The notes: a model not told the origin generated them from the sequence alone. A DNA stretch of 64,000 nucleotides from Massilia aurea (GCF_014200505.1 NZ_JACHBX010000003.1:248001-312000); one strand, 5' to 3'. Numbered from the stretch's first letter, positions 9,136-18,929 are shown. Numbers and translations are program-made.

Positions 9136-9498
9136 GTACGGCGGGGTCGTGACCGCGTGCCGACTTCCCAATCCGATGTTGCGCAACAACTGCACCCACG
9201 AATTAGTTTGTTCAAAAACAAAGGTCTGACCTTCCTGTTTCACCCCTCCGTCAGTCGGGCAACGCCGCTTGCCAGTAGGAATTGTCCTACAAACCTACCA
9301 TCTGTCCTACCTACATATTCAGGCAACGCTGATAGTCGTGCCGGGCTCGTGTTGGCATACTGAATTCGCCGCATTGACTTGCTCGCGATCCAAGTCACAG
9401 CGTCAGCCGCTAGCAATCAATGGCATGGCAGATGTACGTCAACTTCGGCTGTGCCGCCGGGGTCGCCTCAAACCCTGAGTTTCTTACCGGAGAAGAGC
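9136..9498. promoter_or_regulatory. Intergenic region with GTAGGA/TCCTAC sites before the Crp/Fnr gene
   Basis: This 363-base gap contains an inverted repeat GTAGGA-ATTG-TCCTAC at 9275–9290 and a second copy of TGTCCTAC at 9303–9310, exactly 20 bp after the first (9283–9290), i.e. on the same DNA face. The symmetric 6-4-6 form resembles sites bound by NarL/RcsB-type regulators, and such a regulator is encoded just upstream. No convincing FNR box (TTGAT-N4-ATCAA) was found. I see no ORF with coding character in the gap. Confidence 0.5.
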
Positions 9499-10353
9499 AT
9501 GCAGTCTCAGCCACCGTCAGAACCACGCAATGCCAATCAGCCGACCCTGCATTCCCCGATGGAGGCCGGTCGCCAGCGCCAGGGCCGACTCTGGTCCAAC
9601 CTCAAGGAAGTCTGCGACCTGCTGCGTATCCAGGCCAGCGTCTCGGTAAGCTCCGAAGAACTGTTGTTCCAGCACGTTCAGTTTAAGACCGGCCAGCGCG
9701 TCCACACGATCGGGCAAGCCTTCGACACGCTGTACATCGTCAACTCGGGCTTTCTCAAGACCGTGCTGATCGACGAGTTCGGCAACGAGCAGGTGCTCAG
9801 CTTTCCGATGAAGGGCGACATGCTCGGCGTCGACGGCATCCATACGCGCCACTATGCGTCCGAGGCGGTGGCCCTGTCCGATTGCGACCTGATACTGCTG
9901 CCGTTCAAGAAACTGACGGCGCTGGGCCGCGTGCACAACCAACTCGAGAACATGATGTACGGCGTCATGAGCCGCGAGCTGGTGCGTGAGCAAACGATGA
10001 TCGGCATGCTTGGCGCCCTGTCGGCCGAGGCGCGCGTGGCACGCTTTCTCGTGTCGCTGGCCGACCGCTTCGCCGCGATGGGCTACTCGAGTAAACTCTT
10101 CAACCTGCGCATGACCCGCCACGAGATCGGCAGCTACCTGGGCCTCACGCTGGAGACCGTCAGCCGTACGCTGTCGGCCTTCAACGAAATCGGCATGATC
10201 ACGGTCGACCAGCGCACCATCGGCATCAAGGACGCCGAATCGCTCAAGACGCTGCGCCGCCTGCCCCCATCACGTTCACGCACGAAGGCAAGCGCCAAGC
10301 AAAAGGCCGAGCTCGATCAATCGGGCGACGATCAGGTGCTGGCCACGGCCTGA
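9499..10353 (+). CDS. Crp/Fnr-family transcriptional regulator without the FNR cysteine cluster
   Basis: The 284-aa product has a cyclic-nucleotide-type sensor barrel (about 45–160: LYIVNSGFLKTVLIDEFGNE), a long dimerisation helix and a C-terminal winged helix-turn-helix. Its recognition region MTRHEIGSYLGLTLETVSRTL closely follows the FNR pattern. Unlike FNR it has only one cysteine near the N terminus (EVCDLL), so it cannot bind the oxygen-sensing [4Fe-4S] cluster in the usual way; its signal is unknown. The ATG at 9499 has a GGAGAAG ribosome site. An upstream in-frame start would add 40 residues without a ribosome site. A basic, Lys/Ser-rich tail follows the DNA-binding domain. It is the last gene of the Usp–regulator group. 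Confidence 0.9.
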   Translation: MQSQPPSEPRNANQPTLHSPMEAGRQRQGRLWSNLKEVCDLLRIQASVSVSSEELLFQHVQFKTGQRVHTIGQAFDTLYIVNSGFLKTVLIDEFGNEQVLSFPMKGDMLGVDGIHTRHYASEAVALSDCDLILLPFKKLTALGRVHNQLENMMYGVMSRELVREQTMIGMLGALSAEARVARFLVSLADRFAAMGYSSKLFNLRMTRHEIGSYLGLTLETVSRTLSAFNEIGMITVDQRTIGIKDAESLKTLRRLPPSRSRTKASAKQKAELDQSGDDQVLATA

Positions 10354-10372
10354 AACCCGTCCGCCCAACGAC

Positions 10373-10400
10373 CAACGCTCGCCAGTGATGGCGGGCGTTG
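10373..10400. terminator. Hairpin between convergent genes
   Basis: An 11-bp stem CAACGCTCGCC/GGCGGGCGTTG (one G·U pair) with a 6-nt loop lies between the Crp/Fnr gene and the convergent exported-protein gene. It has no clear T run, so it may be a weak bidirectional terminator. Confidence 0.45.
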
Positions 10401-10422
10401 TCATTGGTGCGTACCGTCTGGA

Positions 10423-11175
10423 TTACTCTTGCTTGTCGAGCGTCAGCACGCCATCGCTGACGCGCACGCGGTCGCCGGTCCGGTAGCCCGGATTGTTGGC
10501 AAACTCCAGCACCTGCGTCGTATCGGTCGTATTCATGCGCACCGTCACGCGGAAATACTGGCGCGCGGTGGCGTCACTGGCCAATGGCCGTGGATTGGGC
10601 AAGGCACCCTGCACGGTTTCCACTTTCTCGATGATGCCGCAGCTGGTGCAGTAACGGGCCACGCGCGGGCGCTCGGTCATGCGCGGGGCTGGTGGTGGCG
10701 CCGCGCCGGGGGCTGCCGCGGCGATGCGGGCATCCTTGGTGGCCAGCTGGCGCGTGTCGTCCGCGGGCTGCGCCACATCACTCCGCACGAGCGACTCGCG
10801 CAGCACGCTCGTGGCGACCTCGTTCCCCATGCGCAGCTCAGCGGTCACGCGGCTGTCGGCCTTCAGGCGGTCACGCGTGCCGATCACGTATGAACCCGTG
10901 TACTGGCCGGGTTCGACTTCGGTCAGGTGCAGCGCACGGTTCGCACCATCGAGATTGAGCGTGGCATTGCCGCCCGGCGTGCCGTACAGGTCGAACTGCA
11001 GGCGGACACCCTGGTCGAGCCGCGCGACTTCTTCGACATTGAAACCATTGATTGCTGGCGTGGCGGTGCGGCTTTGCGGCGCAGGCTGCGCCAGGGCAGT
11101 CCCGCTGGCGGTCAACAGTACCGTGGCTGGCGCCATGGCGGCGGCGATGGTGCACATCATGAGGCGTAGTTTCAT
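10423..11175 (-). CDS. Exported protein of unknown function with CxxCG motif
   Basis: The 250-aa product begins with a signal peptide (MKLRLMMCTIAAAMAPATVL, cleavage near ALAQP), so it is probably periplasmic. After it comes a predicted beta-rich region (about 40–115, LQFDLYGTPGGNATLNLDG), an Ala/Pro linker, and a C-terminal part (about 165–250) with RYCTSCGIIEKVETV and GYRTGDRVRVSDGVLTLD. The C-terminal part resembles the end of SlyB/glycine-zipper lipoproteins, where 'CG-V/I-(V/I)-x-V' and 'GDRVRV' recur, but the glycine zipper itself is missing. I chose the ATG at 11175 over one at 11181 because AGGAG is then 7 bases away rather than 1. It stands alone, convergent with the Crp/Fnr gene. 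No function is assigned. Confidence 0.75.
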   Translation of the reverse strand: MKLRLMMCTIAAAMAPATVLLTASGTALAQPAPQSRTATPAINGFNVEEVARLDQGVRLQFDLYGTPGGNATLNLDGANRALHLTEVEPGQYTGSYVIGTRDRLKADSRVTAELRMGNEVATSVLRESLVRSDVAQPADDTRQLATKDARIAAAAPGAAPPPAPRMTERPRVARYCTSCGIIEKVETVQGALPNPRPLASDATARQYFRVTVRMNTTDTTQVLEFANNPGYRTGDRVRVSDGVLTLDKQE

Positions 11176-11266
11176 TGGCATTCTCCTGGCATCAGCGGAT
11201 CAATGGATCAGTGGCCGACCTTACGCCTGCGATCGCCCCGGGTCGGTACGCTGACGTACGCAGCTG

Positions 11267-11917
11267 TCAGCCGACGCCGTGCACCATGTCGCCCGAGGTC
11301 ACATAAATGCGGTCGCCCGGCCCCGGCTTGACCGCGTGCCCGCCCGTGAAGGACCCGAACGATGGCAAGAGAAGGCCCTGCGTGCCGACGACGAAGCACG
11401 GCAGGCGCAGCGCATCGAAGCGCGTGGCCAGCACGTACACCGGATGCACGTGGCCGGCCAGGCCATAGCCCGCCGCATCGACGCCCGGATGGTGGCAGAA
11501 CGCAAACGGGCCGATCGCATGCGGCTCGTCGACCAGCTCGATGCCCAGTGCGTCGGACGGATCGCCCGCGTGCAGGTCGTGATTGCCGCGCACGAGCGTC
11601 AAGGCCAGATCGGGATGGCGCCCGCGCCAGGCCAGCATCGCCAGTTGGGTCGAGCTGGCATGGGCTGCGCGCGCATGCAGGAAGTCACCGAGGAACGCGA
11701 CGTGGCGCGCATCGTGCTGCGCGACCAGCGCGTCCAGGCCTGCCAGGTTTTCTGACGTCGTCCCGCGCGGCACCGGTACACCCAGCGAGCGAAATGCCGC
11801 TGCCTTGCCGAAGTGGATGTCGGCGACGATCAGCATGCGCTGGGCGGGCCAGTAGACGGCTTTCTCGGGCAACAGCAGCAGCGTCTCGCCCGCCACCTGG
11901 ATGGTTGCATGCGTCAT
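11267..11917 (-). CDS. pdeM: Ligase-associated metallophosphoesterase PdeM
   Basis: This 216-aa calcineurin-type phosphoesterase carries the metal-ligand motifs in order: VADIHFGK (Asp33, His35), [23 protein letters not shown] and AGHVHPVY. Proteins of this type, encoded beside an ATP-dependent ligase and an Lhr-type helicase, are classed as ligase-associated DNA damage response endonuclease/phosphoesterase PdeM. Its ATG overlaps the helicase stop as ATGA, so translation is coupled. It is the last gene of a five-gene repair operon. Substrate in this organism is not known; end-trimming or nicking of damaged DNA is the usual suggestion. Confidence 0.9.
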   Translation of the reverse strand: MTHATIQVAGETLLLLPEKAVYWPAQRMLIVADIHFGKAAAFRSLGVPVPRGTTSENLAGLDALVAQHDARHVAFLGDFLHARAAHASSTQLAMLAWRGRHPDLALTLVRGNHDLHAGDPSDALGIELVDEPHAIGPFAFCHHPGVDAAGYGLAGHVHPVYVLATRFDALRLPCFVVGTQGLLLPSFGSFTGGHAVKPGPGDRIYVTSGDMVHGVG

Positions 11918-14373
11918 GCGGCCGCCTTCTCGAGTTCGCGCACCATGCGCGCGACGCGGTCGCTCAGTTTCTCGGTGCTGACTTTTTCGCGGAAGCGCTC
12001 GACCATCAGCGCGAAGCCGAACGGCGTGGCGCGCTTGACCTCGCGGTACGCCACGCGGCGCGCGTGCAGTTCGAGCAGCGTGTCGCGCAGGCGCGTCAGT
12101 TCCAGCTCCTGCTCCATCACTTCGCGCTCGGCCTGCGTGAGCAGCAGATTGCCGGCGTCGTGCTTGCGAAACACCTCGAAGAACAGCGACGACGATGCCT
12201 GCAACTGCCGGTTCGATTTCGGCTGGCCCGGATAGCCCTGGAACACGAGCCCCGCAATGCGCGCCACTTCGCGAAAGCGCTGCTGCGACAACTGCGTCGC
12301 GTTCAGGCTGTCGATGACGTCTTCCAGCAGGCGCTCGGTATCGAACAGCGCCACGCCCGCCCCCGTGGACGCGGCGAACATGCCCGCCCAGTCCACCGGC
12401 TCGGGCGACATCAGCTCGAAGCCATAGTCGTTGATCGCGATCGAGAACGTGATCGGCTGCACGCGCCCGACGCGAAACGCCATCAGCGAGGCCAGTCCCA
12501 TGTGCACCGAGCGCCCCGCGAACGGGTACACGAACAGGTGATACCCTTCGCGGCTCTTCATCGATTCGAGCACCAGCGTTTCGCTGGTGGGCAGCGCCGA
12601 CCAGCGCTGCTGGATCTCGATCAGCGGTGCGAGCGCGCGCATCTCGGGGCCGTCGAACACGCCTGCATCGGCCAGCCGGAGTTCTTCCAGCGCCGCGTGC
12701 GCCAGTTCGTTCGACATCGGCATCTTGGCGCCCTGCCAGCGCGCGATGGCGCCGCGCGTGCCGGTGGCGCGCCGCACGAACGCCGTCAGTTCATGCACGC
12801 GCACGAATTCGAGGATGCGCCCGCCGAACAGGAAACGGTCGCCCGGTTTGAGGCGCGAGATGAACGATTCCTCGACGCTGCCGATGCGCCCGCCCGACAT
12901 GTACTTCACCTGGATCGTCGCATCGGACATGATGGTGCCGATGCTCATCCGGTGCCGGCGGCCGATGGCGGCATCGGGGACGCGATAGACGCCCTCCTCG
13001 TCCGGCAGCACACGGCGGTATTCGGGATACACGGTCAGGCTCTGGCCGCCGCGTGCGACAAAGTCGAGCGCCCACTGCCATTCTTCCAGCGTCAGGTGCC
13101 GGTACGACCAGGCCTGACGCACTTCGTCATACAGTTCGTCGGCGCGAAAGCCACCGCCCAGCGCCACCGTCACGATGTGCTGGACCAGCACGTCGAACGG
13201 CTTGTTGGGCACATAGCGGCCCTCGATGCGGCGCGCCGCCACCGCCTTGCGCGCACCGGCTGCCTCAAGCAATTCGAGGCTGTTGGTCGGCACCAGCGTC
13301 ACGCGCGAGACGCGCCCCGGCGCGTGGCCGCTGCGGCCCGCCCGTTGCAGCAGGCGTGCCACGCCCTTGGCGCTGCCGATCTGCAGCACGCGCTCCACGG
13401 GCAGAAAGTCCACGCCCAGATCCAGGCTCGCGGTGCAGATGACGGCCTTGAGGATGCCGCTCTTCAGACCAAGTTCCACCCATTCGCGCACCTCGCGATC
13501 GAGCGAGCCATGGTGCAGCGCGATCACGCCCGCCCAGTCGGGCCGCGCCTCGAGGATGTTCTGGTACCAGATCTCGGACTGCGACCGGGTATTGGTAAAC
13601 ACGAGCGTTGCCTCGTGTTTTTCAATCTCGTCGATCACGGGCTGCAGCATTTGCAGGCCCAGGTGCCCGCCCCAGGGGAAGCGCGAGACGTTCTCGGGAA
13701 TCAGCGAATCGACAACGATCTTCTTGCGCGTGTCGCCCTCGACCAGCACGCCCGCATCCGCGCCAAGCAAAACCTGGCGCGCCAGATCGAGATTGCCCAT
13801 CGTCGCCGACACGCCCCAGACCAGAAGCTCGGGCCGCCAGCGCCGTAGCCGCGCCAGCGCCAGTTGCACCTGCACGCCGCGCTTGCTGCCCATCAGTTCG
13901 TGCCATTCGTCGACGATGATCATGTCGAGGTTGCGGAACTGTTCGAGCGCCGCCGCATTGCTGAGCATGAGCGTCAGGCTTTCGGGCGTCGTCACCAGGG
14001 TGGCCGGCATGCTGCGCGTCTGGCGCGCGCGCTCGCTGGCTTTCGTGTCGCCCGTGCGCGCGCCGATGCGCCACTCGGGCATCAGCTCGGCTGCGGAGTC
14101 TTCGAGCGCGCGTTGCGTATCGGCCGCTAAGGCCCGCATCGGCGTGATCCACAGAACCCGCAGGCCAGCCTTGTTACGGCCCGACGCAAGGCCCGCGCGC
14201 TGCAGCGCCGCGAACCAGACGGCAAAGGTTTTACCGACGCCGGTATTCGCATGCAGCAGGCCCGATTCGCCCTTGAGCGCCGCCTTCCAGACATTGCGCT
14301 GGAACGGGAATACCGTCCAGCCACGCCCGGCGAACCACGCGTCGACCCGGTCCTTGACTTCGTTGCGACTCAT
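11914..14373 (-). CDS. Ligase-associated DEXH-box helicase (Lhr-like)
   Basis: This is an 819-aa superfamily-2 helicase of the ligase-associated DNA damage response class, a short Lhr relative. Visible motifs are Walker [11 protein letters not shown] (about 42–50), motif II DEWHE, motif III SATMG and motif [12 protein letters not shown]-terminal region with winged-helix and Lhr-specific beta-rich parts follows, ending in [14 protein letters not shown]. Lhr enzymes translocate 3'-to-5' on single-stranded DNA. The gene overlaps both neighbours by 4 bp: with the ligase upstream and with pdeM downstream. This order, exonuclease–ligase–helicase–phosphoesterase, is the standard four-gene form of the system. 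Confidence 0.93.
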   Translation of the reverse strand: MSRNEVKDRVDAWFAGRGWTVFPFQRNVWKAALKGESGLLHANTGVGKTFAVWFAALQRAGLASGRNKAGLRVLWITPMRALAADTQRALEDSAAELMPEWRIGARTGDTKASERARQTRSMPATLVTTPESLTLMLSNAAALEQFRNLDMIIVDEWHELMGSKRGVQVQLALARLRRWRPELLVWGVSATMGNLDLARQVLLGADAGVLVEGDTRKKIVVDSLIPENVSRFPWGGHLGLQMLQPVIDEIEKHEATLVFTNTRSQSEIWYQNILEARPDWAGVIALHHGSLDREVREWVELGLKSGILKAVICTASLDLGVDFLPVERVLQIGSAKGVARLLQRAGRSGHAPGRVSRVTLVPTNSLELLEAAGARKAVAARRIEGRYVPNKPFDVLVQHIVTVALGGGFRADELYDEVRQAWSYRHLTLEEWQWALDFVARGGQSLTVYPEYRRVLPDEEGVYRVPDAAIGRRHRMSIGTIMSDATIQVKYMSGGRIGSVEESFISRLKPGDRFLFGGRILEFVRVHELTAFVRRATGTRGAIARWQGAKMPMSNELAHAALEELRLADAGVFDGPEMRALAPLIEIQQRWSALPTSETLVLESMKSREGYHLFVYPFAGRSVHMGLASLMAFRVGRVQPITFSIAINDYGFELMSPEPVDWAGMFAASTGAGVALFDTERLLEDVIDSLNATQLSQQRFREVARIAGLVFQGYPGQPKSNRQLQASSSLFFEVFRKHDAGNLLLTQAEREVMEQELELTRLRDTLLELHARRVAYREVKRATPFGFALMVERFREKVSTEKLSDRVARMVRELEKAAA

Positions 14374-16004
14374 GCGGTGGCCGCCTCCAGCAAACCCTTC
14401 AGCGTGTCGAGCGTATCGGCTTCCTCGACCGGTTTGTCGGTGCGGCGACGCAGGATGCGAGGAAAGCGCACCGCGATGCCGGCCTTGTGCCGCGGTGAGA
14501 GCGCGATGCCCTCGAAGCCGATCTCGAACACCATCGTCGGCTTCACCGACCGCACCGGCCCGAACTTTTCAATGGTCGTGCGCCGGATGACATTGTCGAC
14601 CTGCCCGATCTCGGCATCGGTCAGGCCTGAATACGCTTTCGCGAACGGCACCAGCTTGCGCTCGTCGCCCTCGCCGTCCCACACGGCGAACGTGTAGTCG
14701 GTGTACAGCGACGCGCGCCGCCCGCTGCCCGGCTGCGCATACAGCAGCACCGCATCGATGGCATACGGATCGATTTTCCACTTCCACCAGGTGCCGACAT
14801 CCTTCGTGCGCCCGACGCCATACTGCGCCGTGCGCGCCTTGAGCATCATCCCCTCGACGCTGCGGGCACGCGAGCCGGCGCGCAGCTCGGCCAGCGCTTC
14901 CCAGCTGTCGGCTTCGACCACTGGCGACAGCCGCAACTGGCGCTGATCGAGCTTGGCCACTTCGACTTCGAGCAGCGCGCGCCGCTCGTGCTGCGGCAAG
15001 CCGCGCAGATCCACACCATCGAGTTCGAGCAGGTCATAGCAGCACAACACGGCCGGCAGTTCAGCCAGCAGTTTGGCGGACAAGGTCTTGCGGCCGATGC
15101 GCTTTTGCAGGTCGGCGAACGGCGACGGCATCGCCGCATCGGGCTGCCAGATCAGCACTTCGCCGTCGAGCACCATGCCGTCCGGCAGGCGCGCTGCCGC
15201 CAGTTCAGGGAACCGCTCCGTGATCAGATCTTCGCCGCGCGACCACAGGAAACTCTGGCCGTCGCGTCGCACGAGTTGCGCACGGATGCCGTCGTACTTC
15301 CATTCGACGATCCAGTCAGACGGCTCGCCCAGGCTCGCCGGTTCGGCCGCCAGCTGGTGCGACAGGAAGAAGGGGTACGGCTGGCCACCGCGCAGTTTGT
15401 GTTCTTCGGCCGACTGCTCGGCGATCAGTTGCAGAAAACCCGCCGCCGTCGGCTTCACGCGGCCATCGGTCCAGCCCATCAGGCGCTGGGCAATGAGTTT
15501 GCTGTCCACCGCCGCAATCGCCGCCAGCGCGCGCGTGACGAGCAGGCGCGAGACGCCCACGCGGAAACCACCGCCAATCAGTTTGACGAGCAGGAAGCGT
15601 TCGCGCCAGTCGAGCTCGTTCCAGTAGCCGAACAGCGCCTCGCGGATACGGCCCGGATCGGCGCCGCGCAGCGGACCAATGCGCTCTTCCATCCACTCGG
15701 CCAGGCCAACGTCGGAGCGTTCGGTGGGCGGTGGCAGGATGTGCGCGATAGTTTCCGCAAAGTCGCCCACGGCCGAGTACGACTCGTCGAACAGCCACTC
15801 GTCCAGCACGGCGTACTCGATGGCGTACTGGCGCAGCAACTTGGTCGGCACGGCCTGGCGCGGCTTGCCGCCGGCCAGGAAGTACACGGCCCAGGCCGCG
15901 TTCTCGGGCGCGGCGTTGGAAAAATACGCCTGCAGTGCTTCGAGCTTGCGGGTGGTCGACGTGGTTTCGTCGAGATCGGCGTACAGGCGGGCGAATTCAC
16001 GCAT
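14370..16004 (-). CDS. Ligase-associated ATP-dependent DNA ligase
   Basis: The enzyme seals nicks with ATP. The 544-aa product has an N-terminal helical DNA-binding domain (about 1–200) and an adenylation domain with the nucleophile Lys236 in [12 protein letters not shown]. Downstream come the typical DGEVLIW, GMMLKAR and WWKWK motifs, and then an OB-fold. No polymerase or nuclease domain is fused, so it is not LigD. The ATG at 16004 has AGGAG nine bases before it. A longer in-frame ORF upstream would add 45 Arg-rich residues that only reflect the overlapping exonuclease gene. It overlaps the exonuclease stop by 8 bp and the helicase start by 4 bp. It would work beside the NAD-dependent LigA expected elsewhere in the genome. 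Confidence 0.93.
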   Translation of the reverse strand: MREFARLYADLDETTSTTRKLEALQAYFSNAAPENAAWAVYFLAGGKPRQAVPTKLLRQYAIEYAVLDEWLFDESYSAVGDFAETIAHILPPPTERSDVGLAEWMEERIGPLRGADPGRIREALFGYWNELDWRERFLLVKLIGGGFRVGVSRLLVTRALAAIAAVDSKLIAQRLMGWTDGRVKPTAAGFLQLIAEQSAEEHKLRGGQPYPFFLSHQLAAEPASLGEPSDWIVEWKYDGIRAQLVRRDGQSFLWSRGEDLITERFPELAAARLPDGMVLDGEVLIWQPDAAMPSPFADLQKRIGRKTLSAKLLAELPAVLCCYDLLELDGVDLRGLPQHERRALLEVEVAKLDQRQLRLSPVVEADSWEALAELRAGSRARSVEGMMLKARTAQYGVGRTKDVGTWWKWKIDPYAIDAVLLYAQPGSGRRASLYTDYTFAVWDGEGDERKLVPFAKAYSGLTDAEIGQVDNVIRRTTIEKFGPVRSVKPTMVFEIGFEGIALSPRHKAGIAVRFPRILRRRTDKPVEEADTLDTLKGLLEAATA

Positions 16005-17079
16005 CGGCCGCTCCTGCTGTCTTCTCTGGCGCGACCGGTTCCTCGGGCGCAACCGGGTCCTTCGGCGCGCCATCCGATGCGGCCTCGCCCGCCTCCTCGT
16101 CACCGTACTCGGTCTCGAAGCCAGAAGCCTCCAGCCCATTCTGGTTCAACCAGCGCACGAGCGTCGGAATCGAGCCGTGCGTGACGATCACGCGCTCGGC
16201 TTCGGTCGCCTTGATGGCGCTCATCAGCCCCGGCCAGTCGGCGTGATCGGACAGCACGAAGCCACGATCCACGCCGCGCCGGCGGCGCGCGCCGCGCAGC
16301 AGCATCCAGCCGCTGGCGAAGGCATCGCTGTAGTCGCCGAAGCGCTTCATCCAGGTCGAGCCACTGGCAGAAGGCGGCGCGATCACCATCGCGCGCCGCA
16401 GCAGTGCCTTCTCGACGTCGGTGACGAGCACGGTCGGTGGAATGTCGACACCTTCGGCGCGGTACGCCCGGTTGAGCGGCTCGACCGAACCGTGGCAGAC
16501 GATCGTGCCGATACTCGCATCCAGCCCCGCCAGGATGCGCTGCGCCTTGCCGAACGAGTACGCGAACACGACGCTGCAACGGCCCTCGTCGGCATTCTTG
16601 CGCCACCAGGCGTTGATCTCCGCCATCAGCTCGGCCTCGGGCTGCCAGCGGTAGATCGGCAGGCCAAACGTCGATTCTGTGATGAACGTATCGCAGCGCA
16701 CCGGTTCGAACGGCGCGCAGGTTTTGTCCGGCTCGACCTTGTAGTCGCCCGATGCGACCCAGACCTCGCCGCCAACTTCCATGCGCACCTGCGCCGAGCC
16801 CAGCACGTGGCCGGCCGGGTGCAGCGAAATCTTCACGCCGTTGTGCGTGACCGACTGGCCGTACTCCATCGCGTCGACGGTGATGTCACCCAGGCGCGAC
16901 TTGAGTACGCCGATACCGGGCGCGGCGGCCAGGTAGTGGCCGTGACCGACGCGCGCATGGTCGCCGTGCGCGTGCGTGATCACGGCGCGCGGCACCGGGC
17001 GCCATGGATCGATATAGAAATCACCCGGTACGCAGTACAGGCCCTCCTTGCGGACAACGACCATGTCTCCCATGGCCAT
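15997..17079 (-). CDS. Ligase-associated beta-CASP exonuclease
   Basis: This is a metallo-beta-lactamase-fold nuclease of the SNM1/beta-CASP type, named ligase-associated DNA damage response exonuclease. The 360-aa product has the zinc motif THAHGDH (residues 35–41), then HPAGHVLGSAQ, ASGDYKVEPD, LSDHADW and VTHGS, the usual order of metal ligands. The last 35 or so residues are an acidic Ala/Pro/Glu tail unlike the core. Three in-frame ATGs lie near the 5' end (17079, 17073, 17064). The upstream TAAGG that ends recQ would best serve the one at 17073, so the true protein may be two residues shorter. It starts two bases after the recQ stop. Confidence 0.9.
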   Translation of the reverse strand: MAMGDMVVVRKEGLYCVPGDFYIDPWRPVPRAVITHAHGDHARVGHGHYLAAAPGIGVLKSRLGDITVDAMEYGQSVTHNGVKISLHPAGHVLGSAQVRMEVGGEVWVASGDYKVEPDKTCAPFEPVRCDTFITESTFGLPIYRWQPEAELMAEINAWWRKNADEGRCSVVFAYSFGKAQRILAGLDASIGTIVCHGSVEPLNRAYRAEGVDIPPTVLVTDVEKALLRRAMVIAPPSASGSTWMKRFGDYSDAFASGWMLLRGARRRRGVDRGFVLSDHADWPGLMSAIKATEAERVIVTHGSIPTLVRWLNQNGLEASGFETEYGDEEAGEAASDGAPKDPVAPEEPVAPEKTAGAADA

Positions 17080-17081
17080 CC

Positions 17082-18788
17082 TTACGCCGGGGTGAGGAAG
17101 TCGACCATGAAGGTCCGGCTTTCTCCATCGGCAAAATCGAGCGTGATCTGGTCGCCGGCGACGGCAGTCACGACACCTTCGCCATACTTGGCCGAGCAGG
17201 CACGCGCACCGACGACGAACTTGGGCGCCGGGACCTCGGCCACCGGCTCGTGATCGAACTCGTCGTCACGGATCTCGATGCCTTCCGTCAGCGACAGCGC
17301 AGGGGGATTGAGGCAGTTGTCGCACTTGCAGCAGTTCTGAAAGCCGGCCACCTTGTCGTCGAAATAGTCGAGGATCAGCTTCCAGCGGCAGAAACCGCTG
17401 ACGGCGTAGCTGACCATCTGTTCGAGGGCGTGCTTGTCGTGTTCCTGCTTCTGGACGTAGACGGCAGCGAGCTTGTCAAAGATGCCGGGCTTCGGCTCGG
17501 CGCTAGCGGCGGTGTATTCGAGCTTGCGGTTCTGGCGAATCAGCTTCGCATCCTTGAGCAGCTTGATGCACACCTTGATGCTCGAGTCAGCCAGGTCGGC
17601 CAGCGCTTCGTCCAGGCGCGCCGGGGTGACGGGACCGGTATCGCCCAGTCCACGCACGGTGCAATGCACCAGTTGCAGCTCCTGCGCGCACGGGTAATGC
17701 TTCATCAGGAAGAACTGCTGCAGGCGCTTGTCGTCCCGCAGGTACAGCAGCGTGCAGGTGGCGTCCAGACCGTCGCGCCCGGCGCGGCCGGATTCCTGAT
17801 AATACGATTCGAGATTCGGCGGAATCTGCAGGTGGATCACGAAGCGCGTATCGCACTTGTCGATGCCCATGCCAAAGGCATTGGTCGCGACCATCACGCG
17901 ACGCTCGCCGTCCATGAACAGGTCCTGGTTCTGCTTGCGCTCGGCGGCCGGCAGTTTGCCGTGGTAAATCGTGACCGATTCGCCCGCTTCTTCGAGCACG
18001 GCCAGCATGTCCTCTGCTACCTTCACGGTGGCGGCGTAGACGATGCCGACGCCTTCAGAGGCCTGCACCAGACGCAGTGCGGCCTGGTATTTCTCGGCCA
18101 CGCTCGTGACCTGCTGGACTGCGTAATGCAGGTTCGGGCGGTACACGCCGGTGTTGATCACATTGAGCTTGCGGCCCAGCTGCTTGTTGATGTCGGCGAC
18201 GACTTCGTCAGTGGCAGTGGCCGTCAGTGCCAGCACCGGCGGGCAGCCGATCGCTTCAATGGCAGCGCCCAGGCCGATATAGGCCGGGCGGAAATCGTGG
18301 CCCCACTGCGAGATACAGTGCGCCTCGTCGATGACGACGATGTCGAGCGTGACCTTCTGCAGCGTCGCGATGAACTCGGGCGAGACCATGCGCTCGGGCG
18401 TGCAGAACACGATCTCGCAAGTCTCCTGCTCGATCGCCGCGATCGCCGTATGTTCTTCTTCGGCGTTCAGGCAGCTGTTGACCTGCACCGCGCGCACGCC
18501 GATCTCTTCGAGCTTTTCGAGCTGGTCCTTCATCAGCGAGATCAGCGGCGAGACGACGACCGTGATCCCTTCCAGCATCTTGGCCGGTATCTGGTAGCAC
18601 AGCGATTTGCCGCCACCCGTGGGCATGATCGCCAGCGTGTCCTTGCCATCAAGGACGCTGTCGATCACGCGTTGCTGGCCGTCGCGCAGCTTGGCGATGC
18701 CGAAGACACCGTCGAGAAGGCGCTGGATGGAGTGGCGACGCACGGCCATGAGGCCGCGGTGCATAAGGGTGGGGTCGTGTCGTGTCAT
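17082..18788 (-). CDS. recQ: RecQ-family ATP-dependent DNA helicase heading the ligase operon
   Basis: RecQ unwinds DNA 3'-to-5' in recombination and repair. The 568-aa product has Walker A TGGGKS (about 57–62), DEAH in VVIDEAHCISQWGHDFRP, motif III LTATAT, QESGRAGRDG, and a zinc-binding CCKCDNC after a helical hairpin. It lacks the usual HRDC domain. Instead the last 45 or so residues (KFVVGARACSAKYGEGVV, then ITLDFADGESRTFMVDF) look like the small Tudor/SH3-type end of UvrD/PcrA helicases. The exonuclease ATG follows its stop by two bases, so the five genes recQ–exo–ligase–helicase–pdeM form one coupled operon. It may be a specialised second RecQ; I cannot see whether an HRDC-containing one exists elsewhere. 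Confidence 0.92.
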   Translation of the reverse strand: MTRHDPTLMHRGLMAVRRHSIQRLLDGVFGIAKLRDGQQRVIDSVLDGKDTLAIMPTGGGKSLCYQIPAKMLEGITVVVSPLISLMKDQLEKLEEIGVRAVQVNSCLNAEEEHTAIAAIEQETCEIVFCTPERMVSPEFIATLQKVTLDIVVIDEAHCISQWGHDFRPAYIGLGAAIEAIGCPPVLALTATATDEVVADINKQLGRKLNVINTGVYRPNLHYAVQQVTSVAEKYQAALRLVQASEGVGIVYAATVKVAEDMLAVLEEAGESVTIYHGKLPAAERKQNQDLFMDGERRVMVATNAFGMGIDKCDTRFVIHLQIPPNLESYYQESGRAGRDGLDATCTLLYLRDDKRLQQFFLMKHYPCAQELQLVHCTVRGLGDTGPVTPARLDEALADLADSSIKVCIKLLKDAKLIRQNRKLEYTAASAEPKPGIFDKLAAVYVQKQEHDKHALEQMVSYAVSGFCRWKLILDYFDDKVAGFQNCCKCDNCLNPPALSLTEGIEIRDDEFDHEPVAEVPAPKFVVGARACSAKYGEGVVTAVAGDQITLDFADGESRTFMVDFLTPA

Positions 18789-18801
18789 GGTGATATCGAC
18801 T

Positions 18802-18929
18802 GTAGGTTGACCGCCCCGACTCGACTATAGGACGCCACCTACTTTGGGCGTAGGAGCGCCACCTTCTGAAAATATTGTCGATTAGATCTCAATTGTGCGA
18901 CACAAATTCTCAAGAAGGTTTAGTCCTAC
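18802..18929. promoter_or_regulatory. Cluster of GTAGGA-type sites between recQ and a small ORF
   Basis: The 235 bases between divergent recQ and the 38-aa ORF contain GTAGGT (18802–18807), ATAGGA (about 18827–18832), an inverted repeat CCTAC-N7-GTAGG (18838–18854) and TCCTAC (18924–18929). The region also has TTGTG-CGA-CACAA (18893–18905), another inverted repeat. The first motif is the same as that upstream of the response-regulator and Crp/Fnr genes at 8.46 and 9.28 kb. No LexA-type CTGT-N8-ACAG site was recognised. Confidence 0.45.

Noticed and set aside
9381..9425. Possible FNR box near TTGACTTGCTCGCGATCCAAG
   Set aside because: The half-sites are imperfect and the spacing does not fit TTGAT-N4-ATCAA.
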